The notes: generated from the sequence alone by a model not told the origin. A stretch of 6,199 bases of DNA from an uncultured Clostridia bacterium (GCA_944393455.1 CALYAH010000108.1:1-6199), one strand, 5' to 3'. Shown: positions 1-5,291, numbered from the stretch's first letter. Numbers and translations are program-made.

Positions 1-257
1 ATATGTGTTTAGTTATGACAGTAGAGCCTGGTAAAGGTGGTCAAACTTTATTAAAAGATATGGTAGACAAAATAGCAGTTCTAAAAAAATATGTAGAAGA
101 AAATAAAATAGAAATTGATATAGAAGCAGATGGAGGAATTAATTTAGTTACAGCTCCAGATGTAAAAAAGGCAGGAGCTAATATATTGGTAGCAGGCACA
201 GCTATATTAATGGCAAACAACTTTAAAACAATTATAGATGAATTAAAAAATAGTTAG
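1..257 (+). CDS. rpe: Ribulose-phosphate 3-epimerase, C-terminal part (5' truncated by window edge)
   Basis: This enzyme interconverts D-ribulose 5-phosphate and D-xylulose 5-phosphate in the cytosolic pentose phosphate pathway. Only the last 84 or so residues of a protein usually near 215-220 aa are present; the frame is open to the left edge, so the ATG at 3 is probably internal. Family signatures are visible: MTVEPGKGGQ (the loop normally written M-S/T-V-x-P-G-F-G-G-Q), EADGGI (its Asp corresponds to the conserved catalytic/metal Asp of the VDGGI motif) and GANILVAGTAI (the C-terminal phosphate-binding strand and loop of the TIM barrel). The usual Phe in GFGGQ is Lys here, a modest departure. 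The gene ends in its own terminator, whose stem overlaps the stop codon. In Bacillus subtilis rpe lies just upstream of thiN, spoVM and rpmB; the last two also occur in this window. Confidence 0.93.
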   Translation, partial: MCLVMTVEPGKGGQTLLKDMVDKIAVLKKYVEENKIEIDIEADGGINLVTAPDVKKAGANILVAGTAILMANNFKTIIDELKNS

Positions 258-280
258 GATTAATTTCCTAACTATTTTTT
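245..280. terminator. Bidirectional intrinsic terminator between rpe and the convergent gene
   Basis: A perfect 15-bp inverted repeat (245-259 with 266-280) has a 6-nt loop. A-rich bases on the left arm and T-rich bases on the right give a U-tract on either strand. It overlaps the rpe stop codon and lies 5 nt from the stop of the minus-strand gene, so it can serve both convergent genes. Confidence 0.88.
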
Positions 281-284
281 ACAA

Positions 285-1493
285 TTATTTTTTATTTTTT
301 TTCTCAGTTTTTTCCTTTTTAGAAACTTCTTTGTCAACCTCTTTTTTTGAAGGAATAATACTTTTAACAAGAATTCCTAATCCTAAGATAGAAGTGATAA
401 ATGATACCCAGCTACCAACATAAGGAATTAAATTAATTAGCCATAGAATAGCAGCTGATACAAGTAATAAACCGAATTTTCCAACATTTTTTTCTATTTT
501 TAATTTATTACAAATTAGGTTATTAATAGCTATAACAAATATAGCAGAACTAATAGCTATTAAGATAAATAATAATGCTAAACCTAAAAGTGCTATGTTA
601 GAAGTAATACCTATTATAAGTAAAATAACAAATGCGATGATTACAACGATAGGTGTTAATATTCCATAGCCAATAACAGGTAAAGGTTTTTTAGTTAATA
701 AAGTACCAGTATTTTGTAAGAACTTAGGTGTAATCCATAAGCATAATAACCAAAGAATAGCAACTGTTGTAAGGAAACCACCTAAAGATAATAGATAAGA
801 TTGAATAGTTGGGGCTGATTTTTTCATTTCTGTAAAGTTTGTTGTTCCCTCAACTGCTCCATCTGGTATAGAAATTTCTTGAGAAGAACTATAATTTAAG
901 TTTCCTTTAATAATTCCTTTAGAAGTTACTGTTGCATTTTCATCTTCTGAAGCTGTTGCAAAATTAATTGCTGAAACAGATACAAAAGCATTTCTTGAAA
1001 TATAACCATTTACATTTAAAGTATTAGCACTAATTTTTATATCCCTATAAATATAGCCATTAATTGTAACATCTTTAGATAATGCATAAACATCATATAC
1101 AGAACCTGAAATAGTTATTGTTGGTGCTATTGCAAATAAATTACTATAGATATAACCATTGTTTGAAATATTAACATTATTTGCAAAAACAAATACGTCA
1201 CCACCAACTTGGGAATCAATTGTAACGTTATTTGCAAAAACAAAAAGGTTTCCATCTACTATATAATCTACTGTAACATTGTCACCAGTTAGAAAAACAT
1301 CTTCTTCTTTTATATCCATTTCTGAAAAGATATCTTCTGCATTTATAGCTTCTGGATCTTCACTAATTAGAGAAACATCATCATTTGAAGTAACTTCAGC
1401 AGATGTTTCATTTTCTGCTCTTACGATAGGAATCATAAGAGACATAATAATTATCATTAAGATTATAATTATTTTAAATTTGTTTTTTAACAT
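285..1493 (-). CDS. Bactofilin-like (polymer-forming) repeat protein with signal peptide and C-terminal membrane domain
   Basis: A 402-aa envelope protein. Residues 1-26 form a signal peptide or anchor: KNKFK, a long Ile/Leu/Met core and a VRA-like cleavage site. An acidic linker spans about 27-62. Residues about 63-210 are short beta-repeat units of bactofilin/polymer-forming type, with NVT/VTI/INGYI-like strands and two near-identical FVFANNV units 17 residues apart. Four or so hydrophobic stretches follow (about 232-254, 273-297, 299-327, 341-378), then a Lys/Glu-rich tail (381-402). Classical bactofilins are cytosolic and lack a signal peptide; here the repeats should lie outside the membrane, as in the wider group of secreted polymer-forming proteins with a multi-span C-terminal domain. 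The start is supported by AGGAGG 8 nt upstream and a good promoter at 1533-1561. The exact function is unknown; a scaffold or sensor role at the envelope is inference. Confidence 0.8.
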   Translation of the reverse strand: MLKNKFKIIIILMIIIMSLMIPIVRAENETSAEVTSNDDVSLISEDPEAINAEDIFSEMDIKEEDVFLTGDNVTVDYIVDGNLFVFANNVTIDSQVGGDVFVFANNVNISNNGYIYSNLFAIAPTITISGSVYDVYALSKDVTINGYIYRDIKISANTLNVNGYISRNAFVSVSAINFATASEDENATVTSKGIIKGNLNYSSSQEISIPDGAVEGTTNFTEMKKSAPTIQSYLLSLGGFLTTVAILWLLCLWITPKFLQNTGTLLTKKPLPVIGYGILTPIVVIIAFVILLIIGITSNIALLGLALLFILIAISSAIFVIAINNLICNKLKIEKNVGKFGLLLVSAAILWLINLIPYVGSWVSFITSILGLGILVKSIIPSKKEVDKEVSKKEKTEKKNKK

Positions 1494-1532
1494 TAAAAAT
1501 ACCTCCTAAAAATTTGTATATTATATGTAAAA

Positions 1533-1561
1533 AATATATATCTTTATGGATTTTTTGTCAA
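1533..1561 (-). promoter_or_regulatory. Sigma-A-type promoter for the bactofilin-like gene
   Basis: On the minus strand, TTGACA (1561-1556) is separated by 17 nt from TATATT (1538-1533). The predicted start, near 1526, gives a leader of about 30 nt carrying the AGGAGG site. The promoter lies just inside the left end of the inverted-repeat element, so the gene appears to be transcribed independently of nth. Confidence 0.75.
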
Positions 1562-1597
1562 TGAAAAATCACAAAATAATATATATAATTAAGAAAA

Positions 1598-1776
1598 TTC
1601 GTTATTGTTCAGATTTGAGTAAAATTTATATTAGTTAAAAACACCTTGTGTGTCGCAACCTTGTAATGTAAACTGAAATGTAGGTTGCTCCAATCGCACT
1701 CGCTTTCAGCTCGTTTGGTCGCTTACGCGGTGTTTCATACTAATATAAATTTTACTCAAATCTGAACAATAACGAA
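1598..1776. mobile_element. MITE-like element of about 179 bp with 38-bp perfect terminal inverted repeats
   Basis: Bases 1598-1635 are the exact reverse complement of 1739-1776 (outer end TTCGTTATTG...). After a 3-bp mismatch the pairing resumes for 7 bp (1639-1645 with 1729-1735), giving 45 of 48 paired. The AT-rich arms enclose an interior (1646-1728) of roughly 47% G+C, clearly richer than its surroundings. The interior holds a smaller inverted repeat, GCAACCT (1655-1661) with AGGTTGC (1682-1688). No long coding frame is present. The right end stops 2 bp before the nth stop codon. Direct AA dinucleotides flank both ends, but in this AT-rich DNA they are too short to prove a target duplication. 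A non-autonomous transposon (MITE) is the simplest reading. As RNA the whole unit would fold into one long hairpin, so a processed or regulatory RNA is an alternative. Confidence 0.7.
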
Positions 1777-1778
1777 AA

Positions 1779-2423
1779 CTATTTATTTGAACTTAATGCT
1801 TTAAAATGATTGCACAAATGGCTAATAGGACAAGTATTACATTTTGGATTACGTGCAATGCAAGTATTTCTTCCATGCCATACAAATAAATGATTAATGT
1901 CTTTTAAATATTCTTTTGGAAAAATTTTTAATAGATCTTGTTCAATTTTTTCAGGTTCTTTTTTGATAGACAATCCCACCAAATTAGCATTTCTTTTTGC
2001 ATGAGTGTCAACAGCAATCCCCTCAGCAATGCCAAAAACTTCTAATAAAATAACATTAGCACTTTTTCTACCGACTCCAGCAAGAGAAGTAAGTTCTTTC
2101 ATTGTATGAGGAACGATACCATTAAAATTTTCTAAAACTTGTTTGGCACATAATTTTATATTTTTTGCTTTATTTTTATAAAAACCACAAGGATGTATAA
2201 TTTTTTCTAATTCTTGAATATCAATATCAGCAAAATCCTGAATTGTTTTACATTTAGCAAAAAGTGTAGGTGTAGTTTTGTTAACTCTTTCATCTGTACA
2301 TTGAGCAGAAAGCATAACTGCAATGACTAGTTGGAAAGGTGTTTCAAAATCTAAACTACAGGTGGCATCAGGATAAGCTTGTTTTAATACATTAACTAAT
2401 TCTACTGCATTTTTTTTGTTCAT
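1779..2423 (-). CDS. nth: Endonuclease III (DNA glycosylase/AP lyase)
   Basis: This is a cytosolic base-excision-repair enzyme that removes oxidised pyrimidines and cleaves the resulting abasic site. The 214-aa length matches E. coli Nth (211 aa). Visible features are the helix-hairpin-helix LAGVGRKSA (114-122) with catalytic Lys120, the IAVDTH loop with catalytic Asp139, and a complete [4Fe-4S] site C188-x6-C195-x2-C198-x5-C204. HPCGFYKNKA (77-86) is also typical of the family. A GGAG site 10 nt upstream supports the ATG at 2423. The gene has its own promoter (2445-2473) and diverges from the 234-aa gene at 2588. An inverted-repeat element begins 2 bp past its stop codon, and no separate T-tailed terminator is seen, so transcription may run into that element. 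It appears intact and functional. Confidence 0.96.
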   Translation of the reverse strand: MNKKNAVELVNVLKQAYPDATCSLDFETPFQLVIAVMLSAQCTDERVNKTTPTLFAKCKTIQDFADIDIQELEKIIHPCGFYKNKAKNIKLCAKQVLENFNGIVPHTMKELTSLAGVGRKSANVILLEVFGIAEGIAVDTHAKRNANLVGLSIKKEPEKIEQDLLKIFPKEYLKDINHLFVWHGRNTCIARNPKCNTCPISHLCNHFKALSSNK

Positions 2424-2444
2424 ATTTTATCATCTCCAAAAGAC

Positions 2445-2473
2445 ATTTTACAAGATAATTTTACAAGAGTCAA
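2445..2473 (-). promoter_or_regulatory. Sigma-A-type promoter for nth
   Basis: On the minus strand, TTGACT (2473-2468) is 17 nt from TAAAAT (2450-2445), about 20 bp ahead of the nth start. It stands back-to-back with the plus-strand promoter at 2485-2513; only 11 bp separate the two -35 boxes, so polymerases could interfere with each other. Confidence 0.7.
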
Positions 2474-2484
2474 ATTACAAAACA

Positions 2485-2513
2485 TTGACAAAATTATGTT
2501 AACGATATATAAT
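2485..2513 (+). promoter_or_regulatory. Full-consensus sigma-A promoter for the 234-aa C39-like gene
   Basis: A perfect TTGACA (2485-2490), a 17-nt spacer and a perfect TATAAT (2508-2513). The predicted transcription start is near 2520, leaving a leader of about 68 nt that contains a 19-bp palindrome. Promoters with both hexamers perfect are usually strong, so the gene is probably either highly expressed or held down by a repressor. Confidence 0.88.
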
Positions 2514-2541
2514 ATAAAACGCATAAGGTGCAAATATTATA

Positions 2542-2560
2542 AAACTCGTATTACGAGTTT
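2542..2560. promoter_or_regulatory. 19-bp palindrome in the leader of the C39-like gene (candidate operator or RNA stem-loop)
   Basis: AAACTCGTA (2542-2550) and its exact reverse complement TACGAGTTT (2552-2560) flank a single central T. It lies about 20 bp past the predicted transcription start and 11 bp before the AGGAGG site. There is no U-tract, so it is not a terminator. A dimeric repressor operator fits the geometry; in RNA a 7-bp stem with a 5-nt loop could form. Confidence 0.5.
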
Positions 2561-2587
2561 CACAAAAGAAAAGGAGGTAAACGCCGT

Positions 2588-3292
2588 ATGTTAAAATCAT
2601 TAAGAGAAAGAGATTTATGGTATAATGAAGAGGAAAGCTGTAAATGGACAGAAGAGGATTGTCGGAATGAGGCCTATAAAAAAGAGGTTAAAGAAATAAT
2701 CAAAAAGTTTAAGGAATCAATAACAAAATGTAATACGAATTTATGGGAAAACGTATTAACTCAAGTAGTTCCTGAAAAGATTTATCTTCCAAAAGACTAT
2801 AGCAATCTAATTTTTAGTAATGAGGAATGCTATACTTTAAAAGAAGATGCAAAAAAGCCAGAAGGGGTTTTGACAATGGCAGATGGAGGAACAATTCCAT
2901 GTGTAATGTTATCAATTCTAAACCTTTTTATAAAGAATATATCTTTAGAAGAGTTTGGAAAAACTATAGTTGAAAATGGTTATCGGGTTGATGACCAAGT
3001 GCTACATTCTGTAATGGATGTATTGATTCCATATAAGTTCAGATTACAAACTTATTTAATCCAAGATGTTCAAGAAATATATCTGGGACTAAAAAAGAAT
3101 AGACCTACTTTAGCATTAGTACCAGCAGATTATCTTTCTAAAACAGATGAGAAAAATGAACAAGCAATTGCTATTATTGGATATATTGATGAAAAGTTTA
3201 TATTAATAACACCATCAGAAAAAACAATAATAACAAGAAAAGCGGAAGAAATAATTCCTCAAATTCAAAAAGCTTGGATTATAGGAATTTAA
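2588..3292 (+). CDS. Uncharacterised protein with a degenerate C39-peptidase-like (papain-fold) domain
   Basis: A 234-aa protein with no signal peptide or membrane segment, so probably cytosolic. Residues 1-85 are charged and helical (WTEEDCRNEAYKKEVKEIIK) and are not recognised. Residues about 95-215 follow the C39-like peptidase pattern. The segment GTIPCVMLSILNLFIKNISL (101-120) aligns without gaps to the remembered family pattern C-G-P-T-S-L-A-M-V-L-N-Y-x-G-K-N-V-S-L, and EQAIAIIGYIDEKFILITPS (191-210) matches the strand that normally starts with the catalytic His (GHxVVVxGxD...DP). The expected Cys, His and Asp fall on Thr102, Gln192 and Thr208; Cys105 is off-register. This suggests a non-catalytic fold, perhaps for peptide binding, but the homology is by eye and moderate. 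AGGAGG 10 nt upstream supports the start. The gene is monocistronic, with a consensus promoter and a strong terminator. Confidence 0.75.
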   Translation: MLKSLRERDLWYNEEESCKWTEEDCRNEAYKKEVKEIIKKFKESITKCNTNLWENVLTQVVPEKIYLPKDYSNLIFSNEECYTLKEDAKKPEGVLTMADGGTIPCVMLSILNLFIKNISLEEFGKTIVENGYRVDDQVLHSVMDVLIPYKFRLQTYLIQDVQEIYLGLKKNRPTLALVPADYLSKTDEKNEQAIAIIGYIDEKFILITPSEKTIITRKAEEIIPQIQKAWIIGI

Positions 3293-3308
3293 GAGTTACC
3301 TAAAAGCT

Positions 3309-3339
3309 TCCTTCTACCAATAAGGTAGAAGGATTTTTT
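3309..3339 (+). terminator. Intrinsic terminator of the C39-like gene
   Basis: A 10-bp stem (3309-3318 with 3324-3333, core CCTTCTACC/GGTAGAAGG) and a 5-nt AATAA loop are followed directly by six T residues. It lies 16 nt past the stop codon. Confidence 0.93.
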
Positions 3340-3377
3340 ATATAATAGGAAAGATCTATTTTTAAGTAATAAAGAAC

Positions 3378-3407
3378 AAAAAAATAAAAGGCATAGTAAA
3401 AATGCCT
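3378..3407 (-). terminator. Intrinsic terminator of the transposase/acidic-protein unit
   Basis: On the minus strand, a 6-bp stem AGGCAT/ATGCCT (3407-3402 with 3394-3389) with a 7-nt loop runs into TTTATTTTTTT. It lies 22 nt past the stop of the acidic-protein gene. It faces the plus-strand terminator at 3309-3339, so the two units are insulated from each other. Confidence 0.75.
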
Positions 3408-3429
3408 CAAAAATATAAATTTTTTGAAG

Positions 3430-3687
3430 TTAAAATGGTAAGCTGTCGTCATCTTCAATATCATCAAGATTATAACCATAGAACTTAGCAGCTTCATCTT
3501 CCCAGCCTTCATCACCAGACCAAAGTTCTTCATCATAATCTTCATCATAGATTTCAGTACAAGCATTTATATATTCTATAAAATCAAGAAACTCATCATC
3601 AGACATAGAATCAATCATTCTTTTAAAATTATCTTTCATTTTTTTTACTTCATTAGCAAAAGGATATTTATTTTTATCATTTTTCAT
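3430..3687 (-). CDS. Small acidic transposase-linked protein with an SSB-like C-terminal tip
   Basis: An 85-aa protein of no family I recognise. The start is the ATG at 3687 because GGTGAT, complementary to the 16S rRNA end, lies just upstream; the in-frame TTG at 3699 overlaps that site. Residues 1-25 are basic (KNDKNK...KKMKDNFKR), 26-45 form a likely helix (MSDDEFLDFIEYIN), and from about 46 on the chain is very acidic. By my count there are 27 Asp/Glu against 9 Lys/Arg. It ends DDIEDDDSLPF, closely resembling the SSB tip (DDDIPF in E. coli, DDDLPF in B. subtilis) that docks PriA, RecQ, RecO and others. It lies 27 nt after the IS91-like transposase gene, on the same strand and ahead of a shared terminator, so it is probably co-transcribed. 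It may be an accessory protein recruiting or competing for SSB partners, or a DNA mimic; both are inference. Confidence 0.8.
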   Translation of the reverse strand: MKNDKNKYPFANEVKKMKDNFKRMIDSMSDDEFLDFIEYINACTEIYDEDYDEELWSGDEGWEDEAAKFYGYNLDDIEDDDSLPF

Positions 3688-3714
3688 TAAAATCACCAAA
3701 AATATTATATAAAC

Positions 3715-4845
3715 TTAAGAGACATTTGGCAATACCTTGGAGGGGAGTTTTAATTCGAAGAAGATAAAATTTCCTCCACAATCACAAATTGTTGGGTCAT
3801 ACCCAAAAGATAATTCAATAGAGAGATTCCATTTTCTTAATTGTTCTCTGATTTCTATCTGAGTTTGATTTAATAATTTAAATATTTTACTAGAATGTTT
3901 ATGTTCTCTAGCATATAGACCATAATATCTAATTACTTTAAAATTTTTATCGGGAATATGTTTTATTAATCTTTTAATAAATTCATAGACATGTACAGTT
4001 TCTTCAACACGTTTTCCATCTTCATGTCTATCATACCAAAAAGTAACATAGTTACCATCATAATTAAGGATACGAGATTGAGCCATAGCAGGTCTGCCAG
4101 TGTACCTAACAACATAATCAATAGTTTGTTTTATGGAAGAAATATTATCAGGCTTAGCATAAACATAGAATCCATTATCATATTCTTTATATATTTTATT
4201 TTTAAGTTTTCTAAAATTAGGAAGTTCAGACTTAGGCAAATTAATAGAAAGGTAATCTAATAATAATTTTTGCCATCTAAATCTAAGAGCTTTAAAATTA
4301 ATGTGATGAATGATTCTAAAAACTTCGGTATTACCTGCACCACCTTCAGTACAAAGCATATGAATATGAGGATTCCATTTCAAATCTCTACCAAAAGTGT
4401 GAAGAGTGCACATGATGCCTGGTTTAAAATTTTGTGATTTATTCATTTCGTAAAACCAAGAAAGGATAGCATTAGAAGAAGCTTCGAATAGAGCATTTAG
4501 AAGATATCTATATTTTTGAAAGTATAACCATAGTTTATCAGACATAGTAAAAACGATATGTCTATGTTTACAGCGAATAGCTTTTTTGGACATACTTAAA
4601 GCCCTATCCTGAGCATATTTAACACCACAAGTATTACAAAATCTAGATTTACATCTGAAAGGAACTTTAAGAAATTTACCACAATGTTCACATACGTATA
4701 AAGCATAACCAAAATCAGGATTACCACAATTAATAATTTTATTAATTTCATCAAAAACAACAGGTCTAATATTAGTATCAGAGCAATCAGCAACAAAGTT
4801 ATCCCAGTTATCAATAAAAATCTGTTTAATAGTAAATTCAGACAA
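3715..4845 (-). CDS. IS91-like Y2 HUH transposase
   Basis: A rolling-circle transposase that nicks and joins single-stranded DNA through tyrosines. From the TTG at 4845 it is 376 aa, a normal length for the family. In order: an N-terminal region (IKQIFIDNWDNF, IRPVVFDEINKII); a zinc-binding module with C52, C55, C65, C70 and C73; RHIVFTMS (95-102), matching family motif 1; the metal-binding HUH motif WNPHIHM with H160 and H162; and YVVRYTGRP with Y244 and Y248, the YxxxY pair that separates IS91-type from single-Tyr ISCR enzymes. A late CDCGG (364-368) may bind metal. The frame is intact. TTG is chosen because GGTGAT lies 5 nt upstream; extending to 4890 would add only an unlikely hydrophobic stretch. 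A weak promoter is possible (TTGGCT 4890-4885, 17 nt, TATATT 4867-4862). The acidic-protein gene follows on the same strand. Confidence 0.92.
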   Translation of the reverse strand: MSEFTIKQIFIDNWDNFVADCSDTNIRPVVFDEINKIINCGNPDFGYALYVCEHCGKFLKVPFRCKSRFCNTCGVKYAQDRALSMSKKAIRCKHRHIVFTMSDKLWLYFQKYRYLLNALFEASSNAILSWFYEMNKSQNFKPGIMCTLHTFGRDLKWNPHIHMLCTEGGAGNTEVFRIIHHINFKALRFRWQKLLLDYLSINLPKSELPNFRKLKNKIYKEYDNGFYVYAKPDNISSIKQTIDYVVRYTGRPAMAQSRILNYDGNYVTFWYDRHEDGKRVEETVHVYEFIKRLIKHIPDKNFKVIRYYGLYAREHKHSSKIFKLLNQTQIEIREQLRKWNLSIELSFGYDPTICDCGGNFIFFELKLPSKVLPNVS

Positions 4846-4857
4846 TAAAATCACCAA
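4846..4857 (-). promoter_or_regulatory. Ribosome binding site that sets the TTG start of the transposase
   Basis: The minus strand reads TTGGTGATTTTA immediately before the TTG codon at 4845. GGTGAT pairs with the AUCACC at the 3' end of 16S rRNA. The identical 12 bases (3699-3688) precede the ATG of the downstream acidic-protein gene, so both genes share one translation signal and both starts are supported. Confidence 0.65.
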
Positions 4858-4893
4858 GAAAAATATATCATAAATTAGGAAAAAAGCCAAATG

Positions 4894-4921
4894 AAAGAGC
4901 CTAAACTTAATCAGGCTCTTT
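4894..4921. repeat. Hairpin upstream of the transposase gene (candidate element-end structure)
   Basis: AAAGAGCCT (4894-4902) and AGGCTCTTT (4913-4921) form a perfect 9-bp stem with a 10-nt loop. It lies about 50 bp upstream of the transposase start. IS91-family elements lack terminal inverted repeats but carry small hairpins near their ends, so this may belong to the element's 5' (terIS-like) end. A read-through-blocking RNA structure is equally possible. Confidence 0.5.
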
Positions 4922-4925
4922 AAGG

Positions 4926-4947
4926 GCGGAATTTATTCCGCTTTTTT
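4926..4947 (+). terminator. Terminator-like hairpin between the transposase and the spoVM operon
   Basis: GCGGAA (4926-4931) pairs with TTCCGC (4936-4941) across a 4-nt loop and is followed by six T residues, the form of a plus-strand terminator. No plus-strand gene lies just upstream, so it would stop antisense transcription coming out of the transposase region before it reaches the spoVM operon. Confidence 0.6.
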
Positions 4948-5020
4948 ATTAATTCTACATAAAAAGGAACTAATAAAATAAAAATTTCATATTATATACA
5001 AAAACAATGGAGGTAGTAAT

Positions 5021-5170
5021 ATGGTACGTTTATTTAAAAAGACTTTAGCAGTGTGTTTAATTGGACTTGGATTAGGAATTTTACTAGTTTTATTACTTCC
5101 AGTTGCTGGTTGGTTATTTATAATTGGAGTCACAGTAGTTTGCGTAGGACTTATGTGGCTTGCATGTTAA
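5021..5170 (+). CDS. Small hydrophobic membrane peptide upstream of spoVM
   Basis: A 49-aa peptide, MVRLFKKTLAVCLIGLGLGI onward, ending GLMWLAC. Two membrane segments are likely (about 9-27 and 31-48), divided by a Pro-Val-Ala-Gly-Trp turn (27-31). The positive N-terminus (R3, K6, K7) suggests it stays cytosolic. GGAGG 7 nt upstream gives a strong start. Its stop codon is 20 nt before the SpoVM-like gene on the same strand, with no terminator between, so the two are probably co-transcribed and may act together at the forespore membrane; that role is inference. I cannot assign it to a named family. No convincing sigma-A promoter is seen. TCATATT and ATACAAA stretches at 4987-5001 recall mother-cell sigma-E elements, but their spacing is wrong and I do not call a promoter. 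Confidence 0.8.
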   Translation: MVRLFKKTLAVCLIGLGLGILLVLLLPVAGWLFIIGVTVVCVGLMWLAC

Positions 5171-5190
5171 GAAAGATAGGAGGGATACAT

Positions 5191-5265
5191 ATGACGGTAG
5201 TAGTAAAAAAAGTGCCTAAATTCTTAAGGGGTTTTGTAAAATTGATTTTTGGGATTAAGGATTAG
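5191..5265 (+). CDS. spoVM: SpoVM-like stage V sporulation peptide
   Basis: A 24-aa amphipathic peptide, MTVVVKKVPKFLRGFVKLIF then GIKD. SpoVM of B. subtilis is 26 aa with the core KLPKFLGGIVRAML. The register is the same: Lys7, Pro9, Lys10, Phe11, Leu12, Gly14 and Val16 coincide and both end in Asp. In B. subtilis SpoVM inserts into the forespore outer membrane, senses its positive curvature (Pro9 is important) and anchors the SpoIVA ATPase for coat and cortex assembly. AGGAGG 7 nt upstream marks the start. Its position between rpe and rpmB is the conserved Bacillus location, which independently supports the call. Genes this short are usually missed by automated annotation. Expected regulation is sigma-E in the mother cell, but the promoter could not be located here. 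Confidence 0.88.
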   Translation: MTVVVKKVPKFLRGFVKLIFGIKD

Positions 5266-5271
5266 AAATAG

Positions 5272-5287
5272 CAAGTATAGATACTTG
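5272..5287. repeat. Short palindrome after spoVM
   Basis: CAAGTAT (5272-5278) and ATACTTG (5281-5287) are exact inverted repeats with AG between them. The palindrome starts 6 nt past the spoVM stop and ends 4 nt before the -35 box of the next promoter. It has no T-tract. It could be an operator for that promoter or a 3' stabilising stem. Confidence 0.4.
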
Positions 5288-5291
5288 TAGA

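Noticed and set aside
1279..1509. Plus-strand open frame opposite the bactofilin-like gene
   Set aside because: It lies antisense to the signal-peptide region of a well-supported gene, has Ile/Ser-biased low-complexity content and no ribosome binding site; it is a shadow frame.
1651..1730. Possible short peptide encoded in the interior of the inverted-repeat element
   Set aside because: Only short stretches are open between stops, without a ribosome binding site; the interior does not look coding.
1598..1776. CRISPR array or riboswitch reading of the repeat region
   Set aside because: There are only two copies, inverted rather than direct, with no spacers, and the region lies at the 3' end of nth rather than in a leader with a recognisable aptamer.
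3991..4260. Plus-strand open frame inside the transposase gene
   Set aside because: It is entirely antisense to a transposase with all catalytic motifs and has no plausible start signal.
3373..4970. GAAC tetranucleotides at 3373-3376 and 4967-4970 as possible IS91-type target and end marks
   Set aside because: GAAC is a 4-base word expected several times by chance; without a second copy or an empty site it cannot define the element's ends.
4970..5005. Sigma-E promoter ahead of the spoVM operon
   Set aside because: TCATATT and ATACAAA look like pieces of sigma-E elements but overlap or are mis-spaced relative to the usual 13-15 nt gap, so no promoter is called.
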